Below are positions 54,551 to 63,582 of a DNA stretch of 64,000 nt, piece after piece (the first letter of the stretch is position 1; the number at the start of each line of letters is the position of its first letter). The stretch lies in NCBI RefSeq assembly GCF_030691015.1, contig NZ_JAUYFF010000019.1, positions 1 through 64,000 of the forward strand. Direction: 5' to 3'. The translations under genes were made by a program, and so were the position numbers. The DNA comes from Sulfuricurvum sp. GTDB lineage: Bacteria > Campylobacterota > Campylobacteria > Campylobacterales > Sulfurimonadaceae. The notes beneath the pieces were generated by a model. It was not told where the DNA came from. It ran no database searches and was given only the letters and a program-made list of their open reading frames with translations.

Positions 54551-54997
54551 TTATTCTCCTTTGACTTCTAAATGGAGTGTTGCATGGATTCCATGACCGA
54601 GCTTGAGGTCTAAGTCATGTAGACCGGCTGTTTTAATCCCGTGTTTGGCATCAAGCTCTTTTTTGTCAATTTCGATATTGTGCTGAGCCTTCAGAGCATC
54701 GGAAATCTCTTCTTTGGTGACAGCCCCAAAAAGATGCCCTGTGTTTCCGAGTTTTTTAACGATAGTTACTTTGATATCGGCAAGCTGAGCTTTGATGGCA
54801 TTGAGCCGCTCAATTTCGGCGGCTTCATGGGCAGCTTTTTTCTTTTGTTCCGACTCATATTTTTTTAAAACTTCATTCGTAGCGGCAAGGGCGAGCCCTT
54901 TTCCGATTAAAAAGTTTTTACCGTAGCCATCCGCTACATCTTTGATTTCGCCGGCTTTTCCGACCCCTTTGACATCTTTTGTCAATAATACTTTCAT
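54551..54997 (-). CDS. rplI: 50S ribosomal protein L9
   Basis: L9 binds 23S rRNA near the L1 stalk. The N-terminal signature [20 protein letters not shown], the loop [14 protein letters not shown], a long connecting helix and the C-terminal domain ([20 protein letters not shown]) are all present. 148 residues. Confidence 0.98.
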   Translation of the reverse strand: MKVLLTKDVKGVGKAGEIKDVADGYGKNFLIGKGLALAATNEVLKKYESEQKKKAAHEAAEIERLNAIKAQLADIKVTIVKKLGNTGHLFGAVTKEEISDALKAQHNIEIDKKELDAKHGIKTAGLHDLDLKLGHGIHATLHLEVKGE

Positions 54998-55009
54998 TCT
55001 AATCCTTTA

Positions 55010-55741
55010 TTAACCGCGTACAATTTCACCACTATAGGAAACGATACCGTGCGCCAAATTAGAAACTTTGGTGTAGCCCATATCATTCAAAATACGTTGA
55101 CAGTGAGCACTACGGCTTCCGACATGACAATAGACGATAATATTTTCGTCTTTATCTAATTTGGACTCTGTGAGAGTTTGGAAGAAACTGCTGGTTGGAA
55201 CCAATACGTCTGCACCGGCTATGCGTCCCATTTTCCACTCCATCCATTCACGAACGTCTGCAACTTTAAACGTAACCATGCCAAGTTCACGTGCTTCGAA
55301 AAGTGCCGTGAGCTCATCACTGTCGATGTCGCTTTTACTCAAGAGTATTTGACACTCTTCCCTCGTAAGTCCGCGAGAGTGTTGGTGAACGATTTCTTCT
55401 ATCTCTTCACTTTTCGCTTGTGAAGCCGCAAATTCAGGAGTACAAAAAATCTGACAGTGACAAACACCCTCTTCAGGAATTTCATGTTCTAATGCCGGTT
55501 TACAAGGGCAAATACGATCTTCTTCTTTATTTCCGGTAATGAAAAAACAAGGGCAGTATCGTTTGCCGTGCATTAATTTGTTGCGAGTTAAACCGAATTG
55601 AATCCCTTGGTTGATTTCAGCATCAGGATTGTAGACAAATCCAAACTGTGCACATACTTTATCGGTAAACTTGACAGTTTTTTCGAGTTCAGTTTTAAAC
55701 TCGAGAGATTCTGGATCAATTTTAGTAATGGTTCCGCTCAT
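55010..55741 (-). CDS. Ferredoxin-thioredoxin-reductase-like/rhodanese fusion
   Basis: Residues about 20-105 carry the cysteine pattern of the ferredoxin:thioredoxin reductase catalytic chain: VCAQFGFVYNPD, then RYCPCFF, RICPCKP and VCHC, which hold a 4Fe-4S cluster and active disulfide. Residues about 140-243 are a rhodanese domain with active-site Cys in IVYCHVGSRSAHC and GYTKVSNLAHGI. Such a fusion could move electrons or sulfane sulfur to or from a thioredoxin-like partner, apt for a sulfur-metabolising cell. No partner alpha chain is visible. Lies between argG and rplI on the same strand. Confidence 0.85.
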   Translation of the reverse strand: MSGTITKIDPESLEFKTELEKTVKFTDKVCAQFGFVYNPDAEINQGIQFGLTRNKLMHGKRYCPCFFITGNKEEDRICPCKPALEHEIPEEGVCHCQIFCTPEFAASQAKSEEIEEIVHQHSRGLTREECQILLSKSDIDSDELTALFEARELGMVTFKVADVREWMEWKMGRIAGADVLVPTSSFFQTLTESKLDKDENIIVYCHVGSRSAHCQRILNDMGYTKVSNLAHGIVSYSGEIVRG

Positions 55742-55750
55742 ACTAGTTCC

Positions 55751-56968
55751 TTATTTATTTTTTCGTGCTTTACCGGCAATGATAAAACGAAGTGCATTGA
55801 GTTTGATAAATCCGCCTGCATCTTTTTGGTCATAAACAGAGTCTTCTTCAAACGTACAATACTCAGGATTGAACAATGAAAGATCCGAACTGCGTCCGAC
55901 AACCATCACGTTTCCTTTATAAAGTTTTAATCGAACGCTCCCTCGAACATTCTGTTGGGTTTTGTCGATAGCGGCTTGAAGCATTTCGCGCTCAGGAGCG
56001 AACCAAAAACCGTTATAGATCAATTTAGCGTAGCGAGGCATTAATTCATCTTTTAAATGAGCCTCTTCGCGATCGAGTGTTAATGATTCGATAGCACGGT
56101 GCGCTTTGATCATAATGGTTCCGCCCGGAGTTTCGTAGCATCCTCGGCTTTTCATTCCGACAAAGCGATTTTCAACAATGTCGGCACGCCCGATTCCGTG
56201 GCGGCCTGCAATAATATTGAGTTGCTCAAGCATAACAGCAGGTGAAAGGGCTTTGCCGTTCAAGCTGACAGGATCTCCTTTTTCGTAACCGATTTCAATG
56301 TACTCCGCTTCATCGGGTGCATTTTGAGGAGATACCGTCCAGCGCCACATGCTCTCTTCCGGCTCTGAGGCAGGATCTTCTAAGATTCCCCCCTCATACG
56401 AGATATGAAGTAGATTCGCATCCATAGAATATGGTGATTTTTTACCGCTCATTTCAATTTTGATACCATGCTCTGCCGCATAGGCCAAAAGTTTCTCTCT
56501 TGAGTTCAAATCCCATTCACGCCAAGGGGCGATAATAGTAAGTGCACTGTTTTGTCCCAAGTAGCCCATCTCGAAACGGACTTGGTCGTTTCCTTTTCCG
56601 GTAGCACCGTGGCTGACTGCATCGGCACCCGTGATACGGGCAATTTCTGCTTGGCGTTTTGCAATCAAAGGACGTGCAATAGACGTTCCGAGAAGGTATT
56701 CACCCTCATAAATCGCATTCGCACGAAACATCGGAAAAACATAATCGCGTACAAACTCTTCACGAAGGTCTTCGATATAGATGTTTTCAGGTTTAATACC
56801 GAGGCTAACCGCTTTTGCACGAGCCGGTTCTACCTCTTCACCTTGACCGATATCTGCGGTAAATGTGACAACTTCGCACTTGTACTCATCTTGTAGCCAC
56901 TTTAAAATAACACTCGTGTCCAATCCGCCGGAATAGGCAAGAACAACTTTTTTAACCTCTTTTTTCAT
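55751..56968 (-). CDS. argG: Argininosuccinate synthase
   Basis: Joins citrulline and aspartate using ATP in arginine synthesis. The ATP-binding PP-loop [15 protein letters not shown] is near residue 10; [14 protein letters not shown] and [17 protein letters not shown] are family signatures. I chose ATG 56968 ([20 protein letters not shown] upstream) over an ATG 66 bases earlier, which would add a non-conserved tail. 405 residues. Confidence 0.97.
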   Translation of the reverse strand: MKKEVKKVVLAYSGGLDTSVILKWLQDEYKCEVVTFTADIGQGEEVEPARAKAVSLGIKPENIYIEDLREEFVRDYVFPMFRANAIYEGEYLLGTSIARPLIAKRQAEIARITGADAVSHGATGKGNDQVRFEMGYLGQNSALTIIAPWREWDLNSREKLLAYAAEHGIKIEMSGKKSPYSMDANLLHISYEGGILEDPASEPEESMWRWTVSPQNAPDEAEYIEIGYEKGDPVSLNGKALSPAVMLEQLNIIAGRHGIGRADIVENRFVGMKSRGCYETPGGTIMIKAHRAIESLTLDREEAHLKDELMPRYAKLIYNGFWFAPEREMLQAAIDKTQQNVRGSVRLKLYKGNVMVVGRSSDLSLFNPEYCTFEEDSVYDQKDAGGFIKLNALRFIIAGKARKNK

Positions 56969-57053
56969 AACTGCATCCTTATCGTTGATACCCTTACTCC
57001 ATATACAATGGAGTGAATGTCGCGATTTTATCAAAAAAAGAGTGAGAAAAGGG

Positions 57054-57308
57054 TTAAAATTTTAGATTTAGGGAAGAGGGTGGTTCTGTTTGGGTAGATT
57101 TTAGAAAATTGAGGCTATTTTTGAGCTGTTGCAAGATATGTGCAGTCTCTGCTCTATTTTTCTCTAAGGATATTTTACTTTGTGCAAGAAGATAGGATGC
57201 TTCTTCTATTTGCTGGAGAGTATCAAACTGAGGCATCTCATCCAATAAAGAGGAGAGCGTCTCAAAATCTTCAAGAATAAGTGCTGTTTTAAGCTTGGTA
57301 AGCCACAT
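57054..57308 (-). CDS. FliT-like small flagellar chaperone candidate
   Basis: An 84-residue helical protein that overlaps the end of fliS by 20 bases. Two long helices ([20 protein letters not shown] and [18 protein letters not shown]) fit the FliT type of export chaperone in size, fold and position, but sequence identity is not evident. Named by context. Confidence 0.6.
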   Translation of the reverse strand: MWLTKLKTALILEDFETLSSLLDEMPQFDTLQQIEEASYLLAQSKISLEKNRAETAHILQQLKNSLNFLKSTQTEPPSSLNLKF

Positions 57309-57669
57309 CAGTACTCTCTTTCCATGCTTCTAAAAGACCTTTAAACACTTGATTTATTTGATCGATTTTGGTTGAATCATTATAAAGATTGGCTTCTGCA
57401 AGTAGACGAAGTTGATAGGAATAAAGTCCTGATAAATAAAGTGAAATATCGCCTTGATTGTAATCTAAAATATTAATAAGTTCACTGACAACAGCATTTG
57501 AACGGTTAATCCAGTAGGTACGTCGCTCAATATCATTATCCTGGATTGAGCGTTTTGCCTGCATATTGAAGCGTAAGATCCCCTCATACATCATTTGTAC
57601 TAATTTTTCCGGAGACTCTACCCCGATATTATTTTGAGTATACGTATTGTAAGCTAGATTGGTATTCAT
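57289..57669 (-). CDS. fliS: Flagellin export chaperone FliS
   Basis: Binds flagellin before export. The signature MNTNLAYNTYTQNNIGVESP, LVQMMYEGILRFNMQAKRSI and DYNQGDISLYLSGLYSYQLR match FliS. 126 residues, normal. Lies about 50 bases after flaG on the same strand; fliD, often between the two, is absent here. Confidence 0.95.
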   Translation of the reverse strand: MNTNLAYNTYTQNNIGVESPEKLVQMMYEGILRFNMQAKRSIQDNDIERRTYWINRSNAVVSELINILDYNQGDISLYLSGLYSYQLRLLAEANLYNDSTKIDQINQVFKGLLEAWKESTDVAYQA

Positions 57670-57719
57670 AAAAATTCCTTTGATTGTTTCGAATAAAAGT
57701 TAGTTAATTTTGAAGGGAA

Positions 57720-58106
57720 TTACCCTTTTTGGTCGAATAAAAGTCCATTCACCTCTTGCATTTTCGGTAAAAGCGCTTCGGCTTGCTCGATGGGGAAACG
57801 TCTTAGCATACGATTACTCTTCGTTTCGACTACGGATACATAAAAATCGTCCGACGAGTTGTCAAACCCAAATTTTAATGTAGTGTTAAACGGATTTAAG
57901 GATTGATTGAGCTGATCGATCAATTTATCCATTTGCTCTTGGGAATCAATTTTTGTCGTTTTTTGCTCTGTAACACTTTGGGCAACTTTATCCTGATGGA
58001 TTTGTGCTTTTTGCATCTGCTGGACACTTTGAACATCTGCAACGTTTTGTTTTGGTGCAACACTCTGGCTTTGCTGCATCTTTGCGGTTGTTTGGAAGAT
58101 TTCCAT
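57720..58106 (-). CDS. flaG: FlaG family flagellar protein
   Basis: FlaG limits filament length in several bacteria. A Gln-rich N-terminal half is followed by the conserved domain LIDQLNQSLNPFNTTLKFGF, VSVVETKSNRMLRRFP and the end LLFDQKG. 128 residues. A sigma-28-like promoter lies 43-69 bases upstream and GGAGA precedes the ATG. Confidence 0.93.
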   Translation of the reverse strand: MEIFQTTAKMQQSQSVAPKQNVADVQSVQQMQKAQIHQDKVAQSVTEQKTTKIDSQEQMDKLIDQLNQSLNPFNTTLKFGFDNSSDDFYVSVVETKSNRMLRRFPIEQAEALLPKMQEVNGLLFDQKG

Positions 58107-58148
58107 TGTAATTCTCCTGATAAAAATTATGAGGCAATTTCTACCCCT

Positions 58149-58175
58149 AAATCGTCAATGAAAATAAAAACTTTA
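58149..58175 (-). promoter_or_regulatory. Sigma-28 (FliA)-type promoter of flaG
   Basis: On the minus strand: TAAAGTTT (58168-58175), an 11-base spacer, then GACGATTT (58149-58156), close to the FliA consensus TAAAGTTT-N11-GCCGATAA (six of eight at -35-like, and GxCGAT kept at -10). Late flagellar control of flaG and probably fliS fits this. Confidence 0.6.
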
Positions 58176-58200
58176 ATATTCACATGATACCCTTGCACTT

Positions 58201-59406
58201 ATGAAACGTTATGTAACTCTTTTACGCAATGAACCGCTCCTTCGCCGCCTCTCTTTAATTCAATTATTGGCGTATTTCGGTGCATGGTTTAGCAATGTCG
58301 CGATTTATACCCTTTTGATACAAATGGGAGCCGATGCAGCGACGATTGCTCTGGTCGCGGCACTCCATTTTTTACCCGGCGTATTTCAAGCTCCTCTAAG
58401 TGGCGTAATACTTGACCGTATCCATCCGAAACGGTTGATGATATTTCTGACTCTCATTGAAATTCTTTGTACTCTCTCATTAATCAGTGTGGATAATGTA
58501 GGGATGTTATGGTTACTCTATGTACTGGTATTTATCCGAATGGGGGCTTCGAGCTTTCATTTTACGGTGGAGATGTCGCTTCTTCCGAGAATTTTGGAAG
58601 GTAAATCCCTTCAAACGGCGAATGAAATTCATTCAATTATTTGGTCATTGTCGTACACGTTAGGAATGGCATTAAGCGGTCTGGTTGTTTATTGGGTAGG
58701 GGTAACAGCGGCTTTTCTGCTTGATGCGGGACTATTTGTGATCGTACTCATTCTGGCTTCTACTCTAAAAATAGAGATTGAACTCTCCGAAAATAGTGCA
58801 AAATTTACGGCGATGATGAAAGAGGCATTTGTCTATATCCGCAATAATCCCATTGTGTACCATTTGATGATACTTCATGCGATTCTCGGTTTTACGGCAT
58901 TTGATGCACTGGTTGCATTGGCGGCAAAACAGTACTATTCGCAAATCATTGCGGTATCGTTAGGGATAGGATTGCTCAATGCCGCACGTGCCTTTGGGTT
59001 GGTTATCGGTCCGATTGTATTGGGGCATTGGATTAATAATGCGCGGTTAGGGTGGCTCTTTTTTGCCGAAGCGGGTGCGATAGCATTGTGGGCACTATTG
59101 ATTGATAATTTTTACGGATCACTGATTGCTTCGGTAGCGGTCGGGTTTGTGACGACGACATTATGGTCGTATACCTACACTTTATTGCAGCATCATACCC
59201 AGAGTGATTTTTACGGTCGGGTCATTGCCTATAACGATATGGTTTTTTTAGGTGTAGGTGCATTTGTCTCTTTATTGATCGGTTATCTGGCGGTATTAGG
59301 AATGACTTTAGGGATGATTACCCTCATTTTAGGGGGAGTGTTTTTGATCGCGGCTTTTTATTACGAATGGGTACGGCGAACGTATGAACTTAAGGAGTTT
59401 GAATGA
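58201..59406 (+). CDS. MFS exporter (ENTS/MFS_3 type)
   Basis: A 401-residue transporter with about twelve membrane helices, starting LIQLLAYFGAWFSNVAIYTL. The inter-helix motif GVILDRIHPKRLMIF is the MFS motif A (D-R-x-x-x-K/R-R). The group includes enterobactin-type exporters; substrate unknown. Overlaps the next small gene by four bases. Confidence 0.85.
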   Translation: MKRYVTLLRNEPLLRRLSLIQLLAYFGAWFSNVAIYTLLIQMGADAATIALVAALHFLPGVFQAPLSGVILDRIHPKRLMIFLTLIEILCTLSLISVDNVGMLWLLYVLVFIRMGASSFHFTVEMSLLPRILEGKSLQTANEIHSIIWSLSYTLGMALSGLVVYWVGVTAAFLLDAGLFVIVLILASTLKIEIELSENSAKFTAMMKEAFVYIRNNPIVYHLMILHAILGFTAFDALVALAAKQYYSQIIAVSLGIGLLNAARAFGLVIGPIVLGHWINNARLGWLFFAEAGAIALWALLIDNFYGSLIASVAVGFVTTTLWSYTYTLLQHHTQSDFYGRVIAYNDMVFLGVGAFVSLLIGYLAVLGMTLGMITLILGGVFLIAAFYYEWVRRTYELKEFE

Positions 59407-59687
59407 AACAAGAGATGATAGTGGTAGTTGAGGGACAGGAGATTGATTTGAGCAAAATTACTCGCCTCTATCCTGCCGCACTTATCAGTGCCGGAGGGGA
59501 GAGTGCATCGGTTTCCCTGGAATGGGCGGAACTCAAAGCAGAACAGATTACCCTTGAAGCGTATGTTTTGATTTGTGATTTTGATCCGGTGGGTGAAGTT
59601 CCGCTCAACCGTATAGAATTGCGATTTGAGACAAAAGAGGAACTTTTCACCCTTATGCAAGAGATTGCCCAAAAGATTCAAAACTGA
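59403..59687 (+). CDS. Small hypothetical protein between two exporters
   Basis: A 94-residue acidic cytosolic protein, beta-rich (MIVVVEGQEIDLSKITRLYP, LEAYVLICDFDPVGEVPLNR). No family recognised. ATGA overlap with the MFS gene and an 11-base gap to the MATE gene place it in one transcription unit. Confidence 0.6.
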   Translation: MKQEMIVVVEGQEIDLSKITRLYPAALISAGGESASVSLEWAELKAEQITLEAYVLICDFDPVGEVPLNRIELRFETKEELFTLMQEIAQKIQN

Positions 59688-59698
59688 ATACCTTACTT

Positions 59699-61003
59699 AT
59701 GAAGCAACGTGTATTACACCTAGCAATTCCCGCTGCATTAAAACATTTTCTTGATATTGTCCAAATCCTCATTGATATGCTTATGGTAGGTGCTCTGGGG
59801 GTTGCAGCATTGGCAGCGGTCGGATTATCGATGCAGTTCATGATGGTGATTCAGGCTGTAATGACTTTTTATGCTGTCGGTTCGAGTGCGTTAATTTCCC
59901 GTTATATCGGGAGCGGGAGAGTTCATCGCGCTTCGGCAGTGGTTTTTGTCGGATTGTGGGTAGCCGTGGCAGGATCACTTATCGTCGGGGCAATAGGATG
60001 GAGTTTTTCGGCCGATTTTTTTCGCTGGATGGGTTCAAGTGAAGAGGTTATTGCTCTTGGGAGCGGATATTTCGGAATTCTCTCTTTGGGGATGGGGCTT
60101 ATTTTTCTCGATACATTGGCGTACAGTGCCCTTTCCGCCGCGGGTGATACACGGACCTCCCTTTTTATTAAAATCGCTTCCGCATTCCTTAATGCCGGAT
60201 TGAATTACCTCTTTATTTTCGGACACGGCGGATTTGAGGCGATGGGGGTCGAGGGGGCAGCGTACGCGACGGTGTGTGCGTATGGATTCAGTGTTGTCAT
60301 CTATGGATGGCTTTTAATCCGAAAAGGGGGCGTATTGGGAATCTATCCGATATTTTTCCTGAGTGATCTGAAAAAAATGATTGCAATCGGAACTCCTGCT
60401 GCGATAGAGAGGGTTGTCGGAGTGACATCGTTTTTATTATTTGTTATGATGATCGCTTCACAGGGGACGGAAGCTCTAGCGGGATATCAGATCGGATTAC
60501 GTATTGAGGCATTAGCGTTTATGCCGGGATTTGGGTTTTCTGTGGCTGCGATGGTGTTGGCAGGGCAGTACATCGGTTCGCGTCAATACGATCACGCGTA
60601 TGAGTCGGGAGTGTTGAGTGCTAAGATAGCGATGGTTTTTATGGGGAGTGTCGGGATAATTTTATTCACTATTCCTGAGATATTGATCCGATTTTTTACG
60701 AACGACAGTGCGACGATAGATCAAGCGGCACTCTATTTACGTCTTGTCGGTATTGCTCAAATTCCCCTTGCCCTGACATTTGTTTTAAGCGGTGCGCTGC
60801 GAGGTGCAGGAGCAACGAAGCTGAGTATGCAGATTTCGATCGGTTCATTGTGGCTTTTTAGGATTATCCCATCGTATCTTATTTTGACATTCGGCGGAGG
60901 AGTTTTGGGTATCTATGCGGCAATGACTATCGAGACTTTTATTAAAGGGTGGTGGTTTTGGCGCGTATATCGCCAAAAAGAGTGGCTCAGAGAGAAGATT
61001 TAG
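59699..61003 (+). CDS. MATE-family efflux transporter
   Basis: Twelve-helix exporter of 434 residues, starting VLHLAIPAALKHFLDIVQIL, with the paired MATE halves visible (LMVGALGVAALAAVGLSMQF; VLAGQYIGSRQYDHAYESGV; ALRGAGATKLSMQIS). It probably exports cationic compounds by Na+ or H+ antiport; the substrate is unknown. Its stop overlaps the convergent PAS gene by four bases. Confidence 0.9.
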   Translation: MKQRVLHLAIPAALKHFLDIVQILIDMLMVGALGVAALAAVGLSMQFMMVIQAVMTFYAVGSSALISRYIGSGRVHRASAVVFVGLWVAVAGSLIVGAIGWSFSADFFRWMGSSEEVIALGSGYFGILSLGMGLIFLDTLAYSALSAAGDTRTSLFIKIASAFLNAGLNYLFIFGHGGFEAMGVEGAAYATVCAYGFSVVIYGWLLIRKGGVLGIYPIFFLSDLKKMIAIGTPAAIERVVGVTSFLLFVMMIASQGTEALAGYQIGLRIEALAFMPGFGFSVAAMVLAGQYIGSRQYDHAYESGVLSAKIAMVFMGSVGIILFTIPEILIRFFTNDSATIDQAALYLRLVGIAQIPLALTFVLSGALRGAGATKLSMQISIGSLWLFRIIPSYLILTFGGGVLGIYAAMTIETFIKGWWFWRVYRQKEWLREKI

Positions 61004-61413
61004 CGCTCTTGAGCGAGTAACTCTTTGTATTGTTCTTCGATGACTTTGAGACGATTGCGGTCAGGCATTTTACGTGAGGCGATATAGCCGATAATTTCTC
61101 CATGTTCATCGAGTTTTGGGACGATATGGACAACTACCCAGTAAAACTTGCCGTCTTTGCGAAGATTCTTCACGTACCCTTCCCAAATTTTACCGCTTTC
61201 GATTATTTTCCACATTCCCTCAAATCCTGCTTTTGGCATATCGGGATGGCGCAATAGACTGTGGGGCTGTCCGACTGCTTCTACTGCGGTATATCCGGTC
61301 ATTTCAGTAAATTTACGATTAACGTAGGTGATGATACCTCTGGTATCGGTTTCTGAAATCAAACTTCGTCCGTCAAATAAAACTTCTTCGTTGAGCGGTG
61401 TGGGGCGCTTCAT
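61000..61413 (-). CDS. Stand-alone Aer/CetB-type PAS protein
   Basis: A 137-residue single PAS domain: ISETDTRGIITYVNRKFTEM, VGQPHSLLRHPDMPKAGFEG, VKNLRKDGKFYWVVVHIVPK. It is close to CetB, the FAD-binding energy-taxis PAS protein that works with the membrane receptor CetA in Campylobacter. No CetA-like gene is adjacent. TATAAT at 61453-61458 on the minus strand may be its -10. Confidence 0.88.
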   Translation of the reverse strand: MKRPTPLNEEVLFDGRSLISETDTRGIITYVNRKFTEMTGYTAVEAVGQPHSLLRHPDMPKAGFEGMWKIIESGKIWEGYVKNLRKDGKFYWVVVHIVPKLDEHGEIIGYIASRKMPDRNRLKVIEEQYKELLAQER

Positions 61414-61551
61414 TCGGTATATCCTAAACTTAGAGTAAAATATAAAAATGTGATTATAACTTGATTGTTACTAAAATAAAAGTTAAATGAGAACCATTTT
61501 TGTATAATTATCTCCATAAACTCCGTTTATAAATAAAAGTGGTGGTAATGT

Positions 61552-63582
61552 ATGCAAGAGTCTCAAGCAGCTTTATATATTGACCGTAACAGTGCCGGAT
61601 ATTCGATAGGGTTGGCTATGTTTGAGCCTTATGGATTAAAAGGGTGGCTATGTGAGATAGAGGTAGACCCCGCTCATCCTTACAGCGCAATCGATCGGGT
61701 ACTTCATTTACTGTTTGTAACTTCTAGCCGTACTCTGATTATCGGAGCGTCTTCACGAGTATTTTTTGATGAAATTGCAACTAACTTTTCAATGTTTGAG
61801 TACCGATACAATGAAAGAATATTTGAGAGTGCGGAACAAAATGCATTATTCAAAAAAGTTTTTGGTGTTTATTCTCTTTTAAGCCCGATAGAGCATTTCA
61901 GTCTTGAGAATAGACCCCTGTGTGCGCAAGCACTGGCATTGGTAGCCGATCATTTGAATCACATCGGTGCACGTGAATATGCTATTCCAGCTCTTTTGGA
62001 AACATCGCAGCTCATGGAACTTGGGAATAATGCCCTTGAGCAGCTCGAAATTTCGACAATCGATCCAAGAACCCCCAGTATCGCCAACCTTTTTATGACT
62101 ATGTCAACCCCTATGGGAAAACGGTTAGGCCGCTTTCGGCTGTTTTTACCGATCAAAGACTCCAGAGAACTCAACATCCGCTACGATTGGATCGATTCTG
62201 TTAACCCGCACGCTACATGGTTAGCGGAACGTTTGGGGGAGATTGGAGACATAGAGCTTTTGTGGTGGCGTCTTAAAAATAATCAGATGGCTGAGATTGA
62301 GAATATTCTTCACTCCTTTTCAATCGTTATTGAAATACAACACTATTGCCAGAAACATAATATGAGTAAAGTACTCTCTTCTAATTGTACCCAAGAGGGG
62401 TGGGAGATTGAGCTACGAAATCATTATCATGAGAGACAATGGATGGAGGCTCAAATTCCTTTTGTGAGGAATATAATGGAGTGGATCGCTCAAATCGACG
62501 TTGCGGTTGCATCGGCGATTAATGCCCAAAAATACGCTCTAGTCCGTCCAACTATTATTGAATCTTCAAATGAAAATTTTTTACAAATGAGTGGTTTGCG
62601 CCATTTACTAGTGGAAGCACAGGGAATTGCCTATGTCCCTAATGACATCGTGATGGGAAATCGTGATTATCTCGATCTCCCTTATCCTGACACGGTTATG
62701 TTGGATTCCAAAGTACATGATGGCTCAAACATTCGCGGGGTACTCCTCTATGGAATCAACTCCAGCGGGAAGTCTTCGTTGATGAAAAGTATCGGCATTT
62801 CTGTAGCTTTGGCGCAAAGCGGTTTTTTTGTTCCTGCGAAGGCGATGAAATTTTCCCTCTTTGACGCGCTTTATACCCGCATACAATCACGGGACAATGT
62901 GGCAAAATCGCTCTCCACTTTCGGGGTAGAGATGCTAGAACTTAATACTATATTTAGCCGTGCAACAGAGCGTTCACTGGTGTTAGGTGATGAGATTAGC
63001 CACGGTACCGAAACATTGTCTGCGGTTGCTATTGTTGCGAGTACAATTATGGAACTGTCCCGTAAAGGGTGCTTGTTTTTAATGACGACACATTTGCACC
63101 AACTCTCCATGATAAGTGAGCTTAGCCGTTTGCGTGAAGTGGTTAATCTTCATTTGAGTGTCCGCTATGATGAGACAAGTGATCGTTTGATCTATGACCG
63201 ACTTCTTAAATCGGGGAGGGGGAGCAGTGTGTACGGTTTGGAATTTGCCGAATCGCTCCATATGAATCCAAACTTTTTAACCAATGCCAAGCGGTTACGG
63301 GAAAATTTGGCTAAAGAATACGATGTATTAGAATTAGGAAATCAAAAAGAGTACATTAAACGCTATCGCGAAGTGGTTGCATGTGAATGTGTGATTTGCG
63401 GGGCATTGGTACGAAATCCGCAAAAAAACAGTTTTTCAAAAGAGCATCACCATCTTATACCTCTATGTAAAACACACACAGGAGAGATTTCACAAGGCAA
63501 AATCAAACTGCAAGGTTTTATAATGACACCGAATGGTTTACGTCTTGAGTATGAGACGCAATTAAAAGAGGATTCACATTGA
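61552..63582 (+). CDS. MutS-family protein with HNH-like C-terminus (MutS7-like)
   Basis: A 676-residue MutS homologue. The clamp/core domain occupies about 130-380; the ATPase has Walker A YGINSSGKSSLMKS near 400, FGVEMLELNTIF, Walker B LVLGDEISHGTETLSAVAIV and the switch LMTTHLHQL. After the helix-turn-helix, residues about 610-676 hold CECVICGALV and SKEHHHLIPLCKTHTGEI, an HNH-like zinc module. This layout fits MutS7, known from Campylobacterota, octocoral mitochondria and giant viruses. The usual mismatch-recognition Phe-x-Glu motif is not evident. Extended -10 TGTATAAT lies at 61501-61508. Overlaps dapE. Confidence 0.85.
   Translation: MQESQAALYIDRNSAGYSIGLAMFEPYGLKGWLCEIEVDPAHPYSAIDRVLHLLFVTSSRTLIIGASSRVFFDEIATNFSMFEYRYNERIFESAEQNALFKKVFGVYSLLSPIEHFSLENRPLCAQALALVADHLNHIGAREYAIPALLETSQLMELGNNALEQLEISTIDPRTPSIANLFMTMSTPMGKRLGRFRLFLPIKDSRELNIRYDWIDSVNPHATWLAERLGEIGDIELLWWRLKNNQMAEIENILHSFSIVIEIQHYCQKHNMSKVLSSNCTQEGWEIELRNHYHERQWMEAQIPFVRNIMEWIAQIDVAVASAINAQKYALVRPTIIESSNENFLQMSGLRHLLVEAQGIAYVPNDIVMGNRDYLDLPYPDTVMLDSKVHDGSNIRGVLLYGINSSGKSSLMKSIGISVALAQSGFFVPAKAMKFSLFDALYTRIQSRDNVAKSLSTFGVEMLELNTIFSRATERSLVLGDEISHGTETLSAVAIVASTIMELSRKGCLFLMTTHLHQLSMISELSRLREVVNLHLSVRYDETSDRLIYDRLLKSGRGSSVYGLEFAESLHMNPNFLTNAKRLRENLAKEYDVLELGNQKEYIKRYREVVACECVICGALVRNPQKNSFSKEHHHLIPLCKTHTGEISQGKIKLQGFIMTPNGLRLEYETQLKEDSH

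Noticed and set aside
57713-57732. AAGGG-AATTA-CCCTT hairpin followed by Ts as a plus-strand terminator
   Set aside because: No plus-strand gene ends upstream of it, and on the minus strand the stem is not followed by a T run.
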